Position numbers and translations under genes: made by a program
Assembly (NCBI RefSeq): GCF_018588885.1
Contig: NZ_JAFFIW010000001.1
Coordinates: forward strand, 186,001-250,000
Length of the DNA stretch: 64,000 bases
Direction: 5' to 3'
Source of the DNA: Mesorhizobium sp. dw_380
GTDB lineage: Bacteria > Pseudomonadota > Alphaproteobacteria > Rhizobiales > Rhizobiaceae
Part shown: positions 7,955-18,649 of the stretch, piece by piece
How positions within the stretch are numbered: position 1 is the first letter of the stretch
Layout: each line of letters opens with the position of its first letter
The notes under the pieces: model-generated
Databases searched by the model: none
What the model was told of the DNA's origin: nothing
Seen by the model: the letters and a program-made list of their open reading frames with translations, nothing else

Positions 7955-9506
7955 TGCAATCGTCATTGGCTGCGGCCACAACGGCCTTGTCACTGCTGCG
8001 ACGCTGGCGACAGCCGGCCGCAAGGTGCTGGTGCTGGAGGCCGGAAAAGAAGTCGGCGGCGCCGCGCGCACCGAAGAATTCGCCCCCGGCTTTCGCGGCT
8101 CGTCCGTCGCCCATCTGCTGAACCGCCTGCATCCCGACGTGGTAAAGACGCTGGAGCTGGAGAAGCACGGGCTGAAAATCGCGCGTGCCGACTTCATACC
8201 GTCGGTAGCGCTGTCGAAGAACGGCCCGCCGCTGGTCCTGCATGGCGCCTATGGCGAGGTGTTGACCGGCGCCAGTTCGTCCGAACAGTCCGCCTGGAGG
8301 GACTTGCGCGCGCAGCTGCTGCGCTATGCCGGCATATTGAAACCATTCCTCTCCCGACGTCCGCCCGATCTCGACGGCATGTCGCTGCTCGAGACCGCTT
8401 CGCTTGGCCAGACCGCACTGGCGCTGAGAAAACTCGGCAAGGAAGATATGCGCGACTTCCTGCGCGTGCTCTTGATGAATGTCGCCGACCTGCTCGACGA
8501 GCAGCTTGAAGATATCAGGCTGAAGGGCCTGCTTGCCTTCGACGCGACGCTTGGCTGCCATCTCGGCCCGCGCTCACCGACATCGCTGCTTGGCCTCTAC
8601 TATCGGCTGGCAGGCGAGACTGGCGGAGCGGCCGGCGCGCAGATGCTGCCGCAAGGCGGCATGGGTGCGGTCGTCGCCGCCATCCGAGCCTCGGCGGAAA
8701 GGGCTGGCGTCGTCATTCGCATATCGGCTCCGGTGGCAAAAATCGTCGTCGAGAAAGGCCGGGCTGTCGGCGTCACGCTCGACAATGGCGAGGAGCTGCG
8801 CGCGAGCACAATCGTCTCCGCCATCAATCCGGCAACCACCTTCCTCGATCTCGTCGGACCGCGCGAGATCGACACCGGCTTCGTGCGCAAGGTGAAAAAC
8901 ATTCGCATGAGGGGCGACGCGGCCAAGCTCAATCTGGCGCTCGACCGGCCGCCCCAATTCACCGGCGTCGATGCCGCCGGTCACAACGGCCGGCTGGTCA
9001 TCGCCCCCTCGCCCGACCATGTCGAGCGCGCCTTCAACCCATCCAAATATGGCGAATTCTCGCAGGAGCCGGTGATGGAGATCACGCTGCCCAGCCTTGC
9101 CGACCCGTCGCTCGCGCCTGGTGGGGCCTGTGTGCTGTCGACGGTGGTGCAATACGCGCCGTACGCGCTGAAAGAAGGCTGGGTTGCCGGCAAGCCGAAA
9201 TTCCTCAAGGCGATCATGGCGCAGCTCGAGGCTTACGCGCCCAGCATCGGCAAGAGCATCGTCCATGCCGAGCTTCTGACACCGGCCGACATCGAGACGC
9301 GTTACCGAATGCCGGGTGGCCACTGGCACCACGGCGAATTGCAGGCCGACCAGATGCTGATGTCGCGCCCCGTCTCCAGCTGGTCTGGCTACGATACCCC
9401 GATCGAAGGACTGTTCCTGGCCGGCGCCGGCTCGCACCCGGGCGGCGGCGTATCCGGCGCCCCTGGCCTCAACGCAGCATGGCGCATCATCGCGATGGGG
9501 AGATAG
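7941..9506 (+). CDS. FAD-dependent oxidoreductase, PYROXD2/phytoene desaturase-like, copy 2
   Basis: 521 residues, same architecture as the upstream gene: IVIGCGHNGLVTAATL and EAGKEVGGAA at the N-terminus, AGSHPGGGVSGAPGLNAA at the C-terminus. Overlaps the upstream gene by 14 bases, so the two are co-translated and may form a heteromer or act in sequence. The copies differ along most of their length apart from cofactor motifs, so the duplication is old. Followed by a 35-bp inverted repeat element and then the GcvT-like gene. Confidence 0.85.
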   Translation: MTSFDAIVIGCGHNGLVTAATLATAGRKVLVLEAGKEVGGAARTEEFAPGFRGSSVAHLLNRLHPDVVKTLELEKHGLKIARADFIPSVALSKNGPPLVLHGAYGEVLTGASSSEQSAWRDLRAQLLRYAGILKPFLSRRPPDLDGMSLLETASLGQTALALRKLGKEDMRDFLRVLLMNVADLLDEQLEDIRLKGLLAFDATLGCHLGPRSPTSLLGLYYRLAGETGGAAGAQMLPQGGMGAVVAAIRASAERAGVVIRISAPVAKIVVEKGRAVGVTLDNGEELRASTIVSAINPATTFLDLVGPREIDTGFVRKVKNIRMRGDAAKLNLALDRPPQFTGVDAAGHNGRLVIAPSPDHVERAFNPSKYGEFSQEPVMEITLPSLADPSLAPGGACVLSTVVQYAPYALKEGWVAGKPKFLKAIMAQLEAYAPSIGKSIVHAELLTPADIETRYRMPGGHWHHGELQADQMLMSRPVSSWSGYDTPIEGLFLAGAGSHPGGGVSGAPGLNAAWRIIAMGR

Positions 9507-9542
9507 GCATGATTTTTCTGTTCGCGAAAGCCGCGCTCTGCG

Positions 9543-9703
9543 GCGCCCCCCTCTGTCCTGCCGGACATCTCCCCCACAGGTGGGGAGATTGGCAGCTTCG
9601 GCGCCCTCGCTCATTCCTGGAACATTGCTGGTTGGCGAAAGCCGGGACAACAGTCGATCTCCCCCCTCGTGGGGGAGATGTCCGGCAGGACAGAGGGGGG
9701 CGC
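9543..9703. repeat. Intergenic element with perfect 35-bp inverted repeat
   Basis: Arms 9543-9577 and 9669-9703 are exact reverse complements (left arm starts GCGCCCCCCTCTGTCC, ends ATCTCCCCCAC). The 91-base interior contains a further small palindrome (CCCCACAGGTGGGG). It fills the gap between the second FAD oxidoreductase and the GcvT-like gene; transcripts through it could fold into a very stable stem. A related shorter piece is at 51286-51318. Confidence 0.85.
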
Positions 9704-9717
9704 GAAGGAACGCCGTC

Positions 9718-10947
9718 ATGAATCGTCATGTGAAAATCAACTCAGCTCGCATCGCGGCGCAATCTCATTTCCGCACGCTGCGGCTCGGCACGCCGTTCCA
9801 GCCGCGCATCGACGCGCTGGCCAAGACCCAGGACTGGTACAACTGGGCCGGCTACCGCGCCCCGCATTCGCTGTGGGACGAGGAGCTCGAATATTTCGCC
9901 ATTCGCAGCCAGGCGGCGCTGTTCGACATTTCGCCGATGACCAAATACCGGATCGAGGGGCCGGATGCCGAAGCCTTCCTCGACCGCGTCACCTTGCGCG
10001 ACGTGACAAAACTCAGGCCTGGTCGCATTCACTACACCGCATGGTGCGATGACGAGGGATTCGTCCTCGACGACGGCACGCTGTTCCGGCTGTCGCCGAC
10101 ACGCTTCCGCCTGTGCTCGCAGGAACGGCATCTGCCGTGGCTGCTCGACAGCGCCATCGGATTCGACGTCACGGTCAAGGAAGAAACCGAGGCCGTCGCC
10201 GGGCTCGCTCTGCAAGGACCAACCTCTTTTGCCGCGTTGCGCGATGCCGGCTTCGCCGGCGTCGAGAAACTGAGAGTCTTCGACCTCGCCGATTTCGCGC
10301 ATGATGGCAGCACCGTAACCATTTCGCGCACCGGCTTCACCGGCGATCTCGGCTACGAGCTGTTCGTGCCGGCCGACAAGGCGCTCAGCCTGTGGGACCG
10401 GCTGATGACATCAGGCGAACTGCACGGCATCCGCGCCATCGGTTACACCGCGCTTAATCGCGCCCGGCTTGAGGCTGGCCTCATCGTCGCCAATGCCGAT
10501 TTCACCACCGCCGAGCACGCCATCCGTGCCGACCGCTTGCGCATGCCGGACGAAATCGGCCTCGGCTTCATGATCGATCTGGAAAAAGGCCATTTCAACG
10601 GCCGCCGCGCCATTCTCGCGGCCCGCGCCAAATGCAAGCTGCGCCACGTGCTGGTCGGACTTGAGATCGAAGGCAACATTCCGGCCGAACATGCCATCGT
10701 CTACCACAAGAAAAGCGGGGAGGTCGGGCTGGTCAGCGCCGCCATGTGGTCGCCGATGGCCAAGCGCAACATCGCCATCGCCTCGCTGGCGCGGCCCTAC
10801 GGTGATACTGTCGTGGAGGACCTGTGGGTCGAGATCTACGCCATGCGCGAGCTGCAATACCAGAAGCTGATGAAGCGGGCCAAGGTGGTGGCGCGGCCCT
10901 TCATCAAGCTCGAGCGCCGCACCACCACTCCGCCGGCGGATTTCTGA
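9718..10947 (+). CDS. Aminomethyltransferase (GcvT/DmdA-like) folate-dependent protein
   Basis: 409 residues from the ATG at 9718; a longer frame starts inside the repeat and is rejected. The GCV_T fold is recognisable (RIEGPDAEAFLDRVTLRDV, GFTGDLGYELFVPADKA, and a C-terminal barrel-like part with SAAMWSPMAKRNIAIA). Members move a one-carbon unit from an amine (glycine cleavage T-protein, sarcosine and dimethylglycine dehydrogenase domains) or a sulfonium (DmdA) to tetrahydrofolate. As a stand-alone protein beside two FAD oxidoreductases and an amine transporter it most likely takes the carbon from a demethylation, but the substrate is unknown. Confidence 0.85.
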   Translation: MNRHVKINSARIAAQSHFRTLRLGTPFQPRIDALAKTQDWYNWAGYRAPHSLWDEELEYFAIRSQAALFDISPMTKYRIEGPDAEAFLDRVTLRDVTKLRPGRIHYTAWCDDEGFVLDDGTLFRLSPTRFRLCSQERHLPWLLDSAIGFDVTVKEETEAVAGLALQGPTSFAALRDAGFAGVEKLRVFDLADFAHDGSTVTISRTGFTGDLGYELFVPADKALSLWDRLMTSGELHGIRAIGYTALNRARLEAGLIVANADFTTAEHAIRADRLRMPDEIGLGFMIDLEKGHFNGRRAILAARAKCKLRHVLVGLEIEGNIPAEHAIVYHKKSGEVGLVSAAMWSPMAKRNIAIASLARPYGDTVVEDLWVEIYAMRELQYQKLMKRAKVVARPFIKLERRTTTPPADF

Positions 10948-10949
10948 CC

Positions 10950-11222
10950 ATGACCGACGACGACGACAAGCAGCAAGACGATGAGGAAGCCGCCGAACAG
11001 TGGCAGCTGATCAACACGCCGCTCGGCGAGAAATGGTCCGGCCGCACGCGCTATGCCGCCGCCATGTTCTTCTACAAGCGCGGCGAGATGAGCGCCGAGA
11101 CGCTGGAAGTCTACCGCATCTGCGCGCGGCTCGATTCGGAAAATCCACTGCCGATCATCCGCGACCGTGGCGTCGGCAAGGACTGGCTCAAGCGCATGGG
11201 CTTCGAACAGCGCCCACGCTAA
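10950..11222 (+). CDS. Small uncharacterised acidic protein
   Basis: 90 residues from the ATG at 10950, two bases after the stop of the GcvT-like gene, so co-transcribed. The N-terminus is strongly acidic (MTDDDDKQQDDEEAAEQW); the rest has a compact pattern (TPLGEKWSGRTRYAAAMFFY, then YRICARLDSENP). No signal peptide or membrane segment. I do not recognise the family. The stop overlaps the stop of the convergent dipeptidase gene by four bases. Confidence 0.7.
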   Translation: MTDDDDKQQDDEEAAEQWQLINTPLGEKWSGRTRYAAAMFFYKRGEMSAETLEVYRICARLDSENPLPIIRDRGVGKDWLKRMGFEQRPR

Positions 11223-12277
11223 CCGATCGTTCGTTCCAGCATGCTCAGCCAGTTGCGGTAAGCGATCTTTTCGATCAGCGCGCGGCCGAAACCGCGAGCC
11301 GCCAAGGCATCGATCAGCTTGGGCAGGCCACCGACATCGCCGATGGCGGCGGGGATCATGGCGCCATCGAAATCGGAGCCGAGACCAACACCATCTTCGC
11401 CCAGCGCCTGCAGCAGCGAATCGACATGACGCACCATGATGTCGAGGCTGGTGTCGGCATTCATGCGCCCGTCCTCACGCAAGAACCCGGTGGCGAAGTT
11501 CAGACCGACCATGCCACCGGACTCGCGGATGGCGCCGAGCTGCCAGTCGGTGAGATTGCGCGAATGGCCGCAGATCGCGTGCACGTTCGAATGGGTAGCG
11601 ACCAGCGGCGCATCGCTGAGCCCGGCGACATCGCGAAAGCCCTTCTCGTTGAGATGCGAGAGGTCGATCATGATCTTCAGCTGATTGCAGGCCTTGACCA
11701 ACGCCTTGCCGGCATCGGTCAGGCCCGGCCCGGTGTCGGGCGAGGATGGAAAACGGAACGGCACGCCGTTGCCGAAAGCATTCGGACGGCTCCAGACGAT
11801 GCCCAGCGAGCGCAGGCCGGCGGCATGCAGCACATCGAGCATCGTGAGTTCGGGATCGATCGCTTCGACGCCCTCGATGTGGAACACGGCGGCGATCGTG
11901 TCTTGTGCCATGGCTTTGCGCACGTCGGCGGCGCTGCGGCAGACGGCGAGCGCTCCCGCCCGTTCCAGCCGAAACAGGATGGAGGCCATCGCGATCGTCG
12001 AGTTGAGCGCATCGGCGCGCGGGACCTCGGGCGGCAGTGGTTCGCTGTCGCTGGGTGCCGAGGGCACGGCGCTGCGCCTGGTTTTCTCGACCGGCGGCGG
12101 GAAAATCGCGAACATGCCGCCGGCGAAGCCGCCGGCCTTGGCCCGCGGCAGGTCGATGTGACCGCCCGATTTCCCTTCGATGAACAGCTTTTCGACGTCC
12201 GTGTCCTTGGACTGATACAGCCTGAGCAGCGTGTCGTTATGGCCGTCGAAGACGGGGACGATATCGGATGCTGTCAT
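11219..12277 (-). CDS. Membrane dipeptidase (renal dipeptidase family, M19)
   Basis: 352 residues. Zinc-site motif VFDGHNDTLLRLY (HxD near residue 14), a central FHIEGVEAID with the bridging glutamate, and HSNVHAICGHSRNLTD in the second half match the peptidase M19 family, which hydrolyses dipeptides, often with a D-residue. No obvious signal peptide, so a cytoplasmic enzyme is likely despite the family name. Convergent with the amine operon and not clearly part of it. Confidence 0.9.
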   Translation of the reverse strand: MTASDIVPVFDGHNDTLLRLYQSKDTDVEKLFIEGKSGGHIDLPRAKAGGFAGGMFAIFPPPVEKTRRSAVPSAPSDSEPLPPEVPRADALNSTIAMASILFRLERAGALAVCRSAADVRKAMAQDTIAAVFHIEGVEAIDPELTMLDVLHAAGLRSLGIVWSRPNAFGNGVPFRFPSSPDTGPGLTDAGKALVKACNQLKIMIDLSHLNEKGFRDVAGLSDAPLVATHSNVHAICGHSRNLTDWQLGAIRESGGMVGLNFATGFLREDGRMNADTSLDIMVRHVDSLLQALGEDGVGLGSDFDGAMIPAAIGDVGGLPKLIDALAARGFGRALIEKIAYRNWLSMLERTIG

Positions 12278-12419
12278 TGGGGGGTCATTCAGTTCGTTTG
12301 TCGGCGCGGGAGCGATATATCATACCCACTTAGGCACGATGTGCTACCCGCGCAAATTACAAAGCCGTGCCGGCGGCTGCCCTTTTATACCCCGCACCTG
12401 ATCGCCCGCTTGTCTGACC

Positions 12420-12719
12420 CTAATGCTTCAGCACGTCGGCCCATTCCGCGTGGCGGCGGAATTGGGCGTTGGCGAACGGGCAGAGCGGGATGATCTTCTT
12501 GCCCGCCGCGCGTGCATCCTCGACGGCGCGGGTGACGAGCCGAAGCCCGGCACCCTGGCCGCGAAAGACGTCCGGCACTTCGGTGTGGTCGATGATGATC
12601 TGGTGCTCGCCGATCTTGGTGAAGGTCATCTCGGCCTCGGCGCCATCGGGGCCGCGCAGGACATAGCGCCCTTTGGAACCGCGATCTTCCAGTTCGATCT
12701 CAGGCAGTTGGTCGGGCAT
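12420..12719 (-). CDS. GNAT-type N-acetyltransferase domain protein (YjdJ-like)
   Basis: 99 residues. The short GNAT fold of the YjdJ/GCN5-related group is visible: IIIDHTEVPDVFRGQGAGLRL contains the acetyl-CoA loop (RGQGAG), followed by KIIPLCPFANAQFRRH. The substrate is unknown. Third gene of a minus-strand operon, two bases after the hydrolase stop. The 142-base gap downstream holds no recognisable feature. Confidence 0.82.
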   Translation of the reverse strand: MPDQLPEIELEDRGSKGRYVLRGPDGAEAEMTFTKIGEHQIIIDHTEVPDVFRGQGAGLRLVTRAVEDARAAGKKIIPLCPFANAQFRRHAEWADVLKH

Positions 12720-12721
12720 CG

Positions 12722-13357
12722 CTAAGCTCCTTGGGCGACACCGGCAAAAAGCCGCCGCGCCGCCTCGATTTCATTTGGCCGAACCTCATGCCCGCCTTCG
12801 TGCCACTCCACTGTGACATCGGCACCGTCGGCACGCAAATAGGCTTCGAGCCGCGTCGTCAGGTTCGGCGGGCAGATCGGATCACGCTTGCCGGCGGTCA
12901 CCAGGATGTGACGGCCGACGAGGCTGCCCTTGACCTGCGGCTCGAACGGGATCAGCGGATGCATCAGAACTGTGGCATCGAACAATCCCGGCATGGCAAA
13001 CACCACCGAGGCCAGGATGTTGGCGCCGTTGGAATAGCCGAGGCCGAGCACTGCCGATGGCTTTGTCGCCCCGACATGGGCCGCCTCGACATGCGCCTTG
13101 ACGAATTCAGCCATCTTGTCCGTCGCCCGGCCCAGGTCGTCCATGTCGTAGACGCCCTCGCCGGTACGACGGAAGAAGCGTGGGGCACCATGTTCCGACA
13201 CATCGCCGCGCGGCGAGATGATGGTTGCCTGGGGCGCGAGATCGCGCCCCAGCGAGACAAGCTGGTTCTCGTCCGCCCCCGTGCCATGGAAGACGAAGAG
13301 CAGCACGCCGCCCGGTGAACCGGGCAGCACCGTGTGGATGTAAGCGTCCTTGCTCAT
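12722..13357 (-). CDS. Alpha/beta hydrolase, phospholipase/carboxylesterase type (MhqD-like)
   Basis: 211 residues. Nucleophile elbow GLGYSNGAN (Ser near residue 110), oxyanion region FHGTGADENQ, and a late HEGGHEV that supplies the catalytic histidine. This is the carboxylesterase group that in Bacillus is encoded beside the ring-cleaving dioxygenase MhqO and is linked to quinone stress. The same partner gene lies four bases upstream here, supporting a role in quinone or catechol detoxification by family knowledge. Confidence 0.82.
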   Translation of the reverse strand: MSKDAYIHTVLPGSPGGVLLFVFHGTGADENQLVSLGRDLAPQATIISPRGDVSEHGAPRFFRRTGEGVYDMDDLGRATDKMAEFVKAHVEAAHVGATKPSAVLGLGYSNGANILASVVFAMPGLFDATVLMHPLIPFEPQVKGSLVGRHILVTAGKRDPICPPNLTTRLEAYLRADGADVTVEWHEGGHEVRPNEIEAARRLFAGVAQGA

Positions 13358-13361
13358 GGCC

Positions 13362-14294
13362 TTAGCCTTCCAGCTTCTGCAGATGCTGCTCGAGATAGGG
13401 CCTGAGGTGCTGATGCTGCGTCGGCAGTTTCAGCGCTTCGCCCAGATGAGCGGTGTCCTCGTCCTTGTCGAACCCCGGCTCGTTGGTGGCGACTTCGAAC
13501 AGCACGCCGCCCGGCGTGCGGAAATAGATCGCCCAGAAGTAGTCGCGATCGATCACCGGTGTCACGCCATAGCCCGTATCCATCAATGCCTTGCGCACTT
13601 CGAGCTGCTTGGCGCGGTTCTCGACGGCGAAGGCGACATGGTGGACCGAGCCGGCGCCGAGATCGGCGAAGGGTGCGGTCGGCAGCGATTCGATATCGAC
13701 GACATCGGCACCATTGCCGTTCTTCACCGCGAACCGGCTGACATTGCCTGATTTCTCGATTTCCTCGTAACCCATGAATTTCAAGAGCTCCTCTGTGGCG
13801 CCGCCATCCTTCAGCCTGAGCGCAACCGAGTGAAAGCCACGGATCGCTGCGTCAGCCGGAACCCCGCTTTTCGCCCAGGGCGCACGGCCGTCGGCCTTGG
13901 CCTCGACGAGCGCGAAACCGTCGCCGTCGGGACCGGCAAACGCCAGACGCTTCTCGCCGAACGTCTCGTCGCGCGACAGGCCGGAGACACCTGCATCGGC
14001 GAAGCGCTTTTCCCAATAGGCGAGCGTGCCTTCGGGCACGGAGTAGACCGTGGTGCCGACCTCGCCGACGCCATGACGGCCCTTGCCGATATTGGGAAAC
14101 GGAAAATAGGTCATCACCGAACCGGGCGTGCCGACCTCATCGCCATAATAGAGGTGGTAGACGTCGGGCGCGTCGAAATTGACTGTTTTCTTGACCCGGC
14201 GCAGGCCAAGCTTGTGGGTGAAGAAATCATTGTTCTGCCGGGCATCACCAGCCATTGAGGTGACGTGATGCAGGCCCTTGATCTGGTCGAGCAT
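13362..14294 (-). CDS. mhqO: Ring-cleaving dioxygenase, VOC family (MhqO-like)
   Basis: 310 residues from the ATG at 14294, which has an AGGAG site; a longer frame to 14414 lacks one. Two vicinal-oxygen-chelate modules are present: IKGLHHVTSMAGDARQNNDF at the start and FHSVALRLKDGG about residue 150, with metal ligands expected in HHV, HHVAFAV and FEVATNEPGF. The family extends to hydroquinone-type extradiol dioxygenases. First gene of the mhqO-mhqD-GNAT operon. The intergenic region to the divergent sulfatase carries an imperfect inverted repeat (14324-14336 / 14364-14376) that could be an operator; no MarR-type regulator gene is adjacent. Confidence 0.85.
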   Translation of the reverse strand: MLDQIKGLHHVTSMAGDARQNNDFFTHKLGLRRVKKTVNFDAPDVYHLYYGDEVGTPGSVMTYFPFPNIGKGRHGVGEVGTTVYSVPEGTLAYWEKRFADAGVSGLSRDETFGEKRLAFAGPDGDGFALVEAKADGRAPWAKSGVPADAAIRGFHSVALRLKDGGATEELLKFMGYEEIEKSGNVSRFAVKNGNGADVVDIESLPTAPFADLGAGSVHHVAFAVENRAKQLEVRKALMDTGYGVTPVIDRDYFWAIYFRTPGGVLFEVATNEPGFDKDEDTAHLGEALKLPTQHQHLRPYLEQHLQKLEG

Positions 14295-14520
14295 TGTCGT
14301 GCTCCTTCCCTTGTATTTATGCGGCCCTTGCCGCTGTCCACGCCAATATGAGGACACGACTGCCAGCGGCAAAGGCGGCAAACACAGAATGGACTGTGCT
14401 GAAAATATGAACAATCGGAAGAAGGTCGTTCACCGATAGACTAACAGGCCAGGCTTGCGCCGTTGCTGGAAATCGGTTCCATGAGCGGCATTCGAACATG
14501 TTGCGACAAGGGCATCGCGA

Positions 14521-16070
14521 GTGACAGGAAAAGCCAGGCGCCCGAACGTTCTCCTGATCACCTGCGACCAGTGGCGCGGTGATTGCCTGTCGGCGGTTGG
14601 CCACCCCGTGGTGAAGACGCCAAATGCCGACGCGCTCGCCGCCGAGGGCGTGTTGTTCAAGCGGCACTATGGCGGCGCGGCGCCTTGTTCGCCGGCGCGT
14701 GCCTGCCTCTACACCGGTCTCTACCAGATGAACAACCGCGTCTGCCGCAACGGCTCGCCGCTGGATGCCCGCCACGGCAACATCGCGCTGTATGCCCGGG
14801 CGCTAGGCTACGATCCGACACTGTTCGGCTACACCGACGTCTCGCTCGATCCGCGCCTGCTCGCGCCTGGCGATCCAAGGCTGCAAAGCTATGAGGGCGT
14901 GCTGCCGGGGTTCACCGTGCGCCAGCTGCTGCCCGAGCACCAGAAGCAATGGCTGTCCTGGCTGAAGCAGCGGGGCATCGATATCAGTGCCGGATCTCCC
15001 GGCATCCATCGTCCGGTGGACGGCAGCGGCGAGGCCGGCACCGTCAGCAATGCCCCGCCGGTTTATTCCAGGGACGAAACGCCCGCCGCTTTCCTGACCG
15101 GTGAATTCACACGCTGGCTCGGCGAGCAGGAACAGGGCAAGCCGTGGTTCGCGCATCTGTCCTTCATCAGCCCACACCCGCCCTTCATCGTGCCGGAACC
15201 GTACAACACGCTCTATGAGCCGGCCGACGGCCCCGCATTCCATCGTGCGGCCAACTGGCAGGCGGAGGCACGGAGCCATCCCTATCTCGCCTATGATCTC
15301 GGCCGCCAGAAGCAGGCCAAATTCCGTCCCGGCGCCAATGGCAAGGTGCACGACTGGAGCGAGGATGATTTCCGCCGCATCCGCGCAATCTATTACGGCA
15401 TGATCTCCGAAACCGATGCGCAGCTCGGCAGCATCTGGCAGGCGGTCAAGGCCGCAGGTGCCTGGGACGACACGATCATCGTACTGACCTCGGACCATGC
15501 GGAGATGCTGGGCGATCATTTCATGCTGGGCAAGGGCGGCTATTTCGACGGCAGCTACCACATTCCGCTGATCATCCGTGATCCGCACCACGGCAAGGCT
15601 GCCGGCCGCGGTGTCGATCGCTTCACCGAGGCGGTGGACATCCTGCCGACGCTCCTTGACCTGTTTGGCGAAGACCCCGAACCGCACCTTGATGGGCATT
15701 CACTGACGCCGTTCCTGAGCGGCGGGAGTCCCGCGGCCTGGCGCGACGCAGCGCATTGGGAGTTCGATTTCCGTTCGATTGCCGGTGGCGAGGCCGAAGC
15801 GCATTTCGGCATTGTCTCGCGCCAGTGCAACCTGGCCGTCATCCGCACGGAAAAATTCAAATATGTGCATTTCAACGGCGGCCTGCCGCCGCTGCTGTTC
15901 GACCTCGAGAGCGATCCCGGCGAACTCACGAATCTCGCCACTGACCCCGCCTACCTCGCGGTGCGGCTGGAGTTCGCCGAGCGGTTGCTCGCCTGGCGCG
16001 CCGAACATCTCGACCAGTCACTGGCGCTGGCGGAGCTGACGGAAAATGGCGTGGTTGGCCATGTGAGCAA

Positions 16071-16092
<22 letters not shown>
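14521..16092 (+). CDS. Sulfatase family hydrolase (arylsulfatase/phosphonate monoester hydrolase-like)
   Basis: 523 residues with a GTG start. Type I sulfatase features: metal site NVLLITCDQWRGD at the N-terminus, the formylglycine motif CSPAR (Cys near residue 56, modified after translation), and VLTSDHAEMLGDH in the second half. No signal peptide, so cytoplasmic; the nearest biochemical groups are arylsulfatases, choline sulfatase and phosphonate monoester hydrolases. Its stop codon sits in the loop of a hairpin formed with a downstream 7-bp tandem repeat. Confidence 0.87.
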
Positions 16093-17438
<1,346 letters not shown>

Positions 17439-17518
17439 GATGGTGTCTCCTGGTGCCTGATTTCGTACATGCCGTGCGGAAACAAAGGAGATCCGGCGCG
17501 GCATCTCTACAGGTTCAC

Positions 17519-17543
17519 AACGTCGTGAACATGCTGTTGTTCC
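17519..17543 (-). promoter_or_regulatory. EcfG-type promoter for the PRC-barrel gene
   Basis: Minus strand GGAAC (17543-17539), 16-base spacer, CGTT (17522-17519). Exact match to the alphaproteobacterial general stress sigma factor consensus, 81 bases before the start codon. Confidence 0.8.
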
Positions 17544-17620
17544 GACAAAAGTGACCTGGGCGCTCGCGGCCAATCCCAAGTGCCACATCATCAAATGCAA
17601 CCGCGGATTTCGGCGCTGCC

Positions 17621-17645
17621 GGAACTTTCATCGGGGCGCCGCGTT
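17621..17645 (+). promoter_or_regulatory. EcfG-type promoter for the lipid kinase gene
   Basis: GGAAC at 17621-17625, 16-base spacer, CGTT at 17642-17645; start codon 58 bases downstream. It supports the start at 17703, because the longer frame from 17580 would begin upstream of this promoter. Confidence 0.78.
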
Positions 17646-17702
17646 TCAGTCTTCGGCTGGGTTCGTCCCGGCCTGTTCGTGGTTGAACTGACGGAGCGGG
17701 GC

Positions 17703-18620
17703 ATGAGATTTGCAGCGGTGCTGAACCGGGACGGCGGCACCTTGCGCTCCACCGACATTGCCGCTTTTGCCGACCGGATGCGTCAGACACTGGAAACGGC
17801 AGGGCACTCGCTCAGCATAGACGTGGTTGCCGGAGAGGACGTGGTGGAAACCCTGGACAGCGTTTCGCGCCGCGCCGTCGACGTCGTGCTGGCCGGTGGC
17901 GGCGACGGAACCATTTCAGCAGCGGCCGCGAGGCTGATGGGCAAGAAAAAGGCGCTCGCCATACTGCCGGCCGGCACCATGAACCTGTTCGCGCGCGGCC
18001 TCGGCATTCCACAATCACTCGACGCTGCGCTGAATTCCTTCGCTGACGGCGAAATCATCGCCGTCGACATGGCCACGGCCAACGGCCGGCCCTTCGTGCA
18101 CCAGTTCTCCATCGGAATGCATGCGAAGATGGTGCAGTTGCGCCAAAGGATGGAATTCGGCTCGCGCCTGGGAAAGATCGGCGCTTCGGTCAAGGCGGCA
18201 TGGGCGACGATCAAGAACCCGCCGTCGATGAACGTCACGCTCAGCATCGGCGAAGCCGAGATGACTGCGCGCATAACCGGCATCGGCATTACCAACAATC
18301 TGTTCGGCGAAGGCCACTTGCCTTATGCGGACAACCCTTCCGGCGGCGTGCTTGGCATCTATGTCACCGTGGCGCAGCAGCGCGCCGAACTGGTCAAGTT
18401 CTTCTTCAACATGGCACGCGGCAAATGGCGCGACAACGAACATGTCGAAATCCACCAGGCCGACCGGACGGTCCTGAAAATCCATTCCGGCAGCAGGAAG
18501 TTCCGCGCCGTCATGGATGGCGAACTGGTCAGGCTCGAGCGTGAGACGACGATCGAAATCCAGCCCGGCGCGCTGAATGTCCTGGTGCCGTCCCGCATCA
18601 CCGAGGCGAAGGCTGCCTGA
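17703..18620 (+). CDS. Diacylglycerol kinase family lipid kinase
   Basis: 305 residues from the ATG at 17703, which has a GGAG site; an upstream start at 17580 is rejected because the EcfG promoter lies inside that extension. The DAGK catalytic domain is shown by VVLAGGGDGTISAAAARL and ILPAGTMNLFARGLGIP. The family phosphorylates diacylglycerol, sphingoid bases or related lipids at the inner membrane. Divergent from the PRC-barrel gene, both with EcfG promoters, which suggests envelope remodelling during stress. Confidence 0.87.
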   Translation: MRFAAVLNRDGGTLRSTDIAAFADRMRQTLETAGHSLSIDVVAGEDVVETLDSVSRRAVDVVLAGGGDGTISAAAARLMGKKKALAILPAGTMNLFARGLGIPQSLDAALNSFADGEIIAVDMATANGRPFVHQFSIGMHAKMVQLRQRMEFGSRLGKIGASVKAAWATIKNPPSMNVTLSIGEAEMTARITGIGITNNLFGEGHLPYADNPSGGVLGIYVTVAQQRAELVKFFFNMARGKWRDNEHVEIHQADRTVLKIHSGSRKFRAVMDGELVRLERETTIEIQPGALNVLVPSRITEAKAA

Positions 18621-18649
18621 TGTTCGGTGGAGCGGTGCAATCAGCGGTT

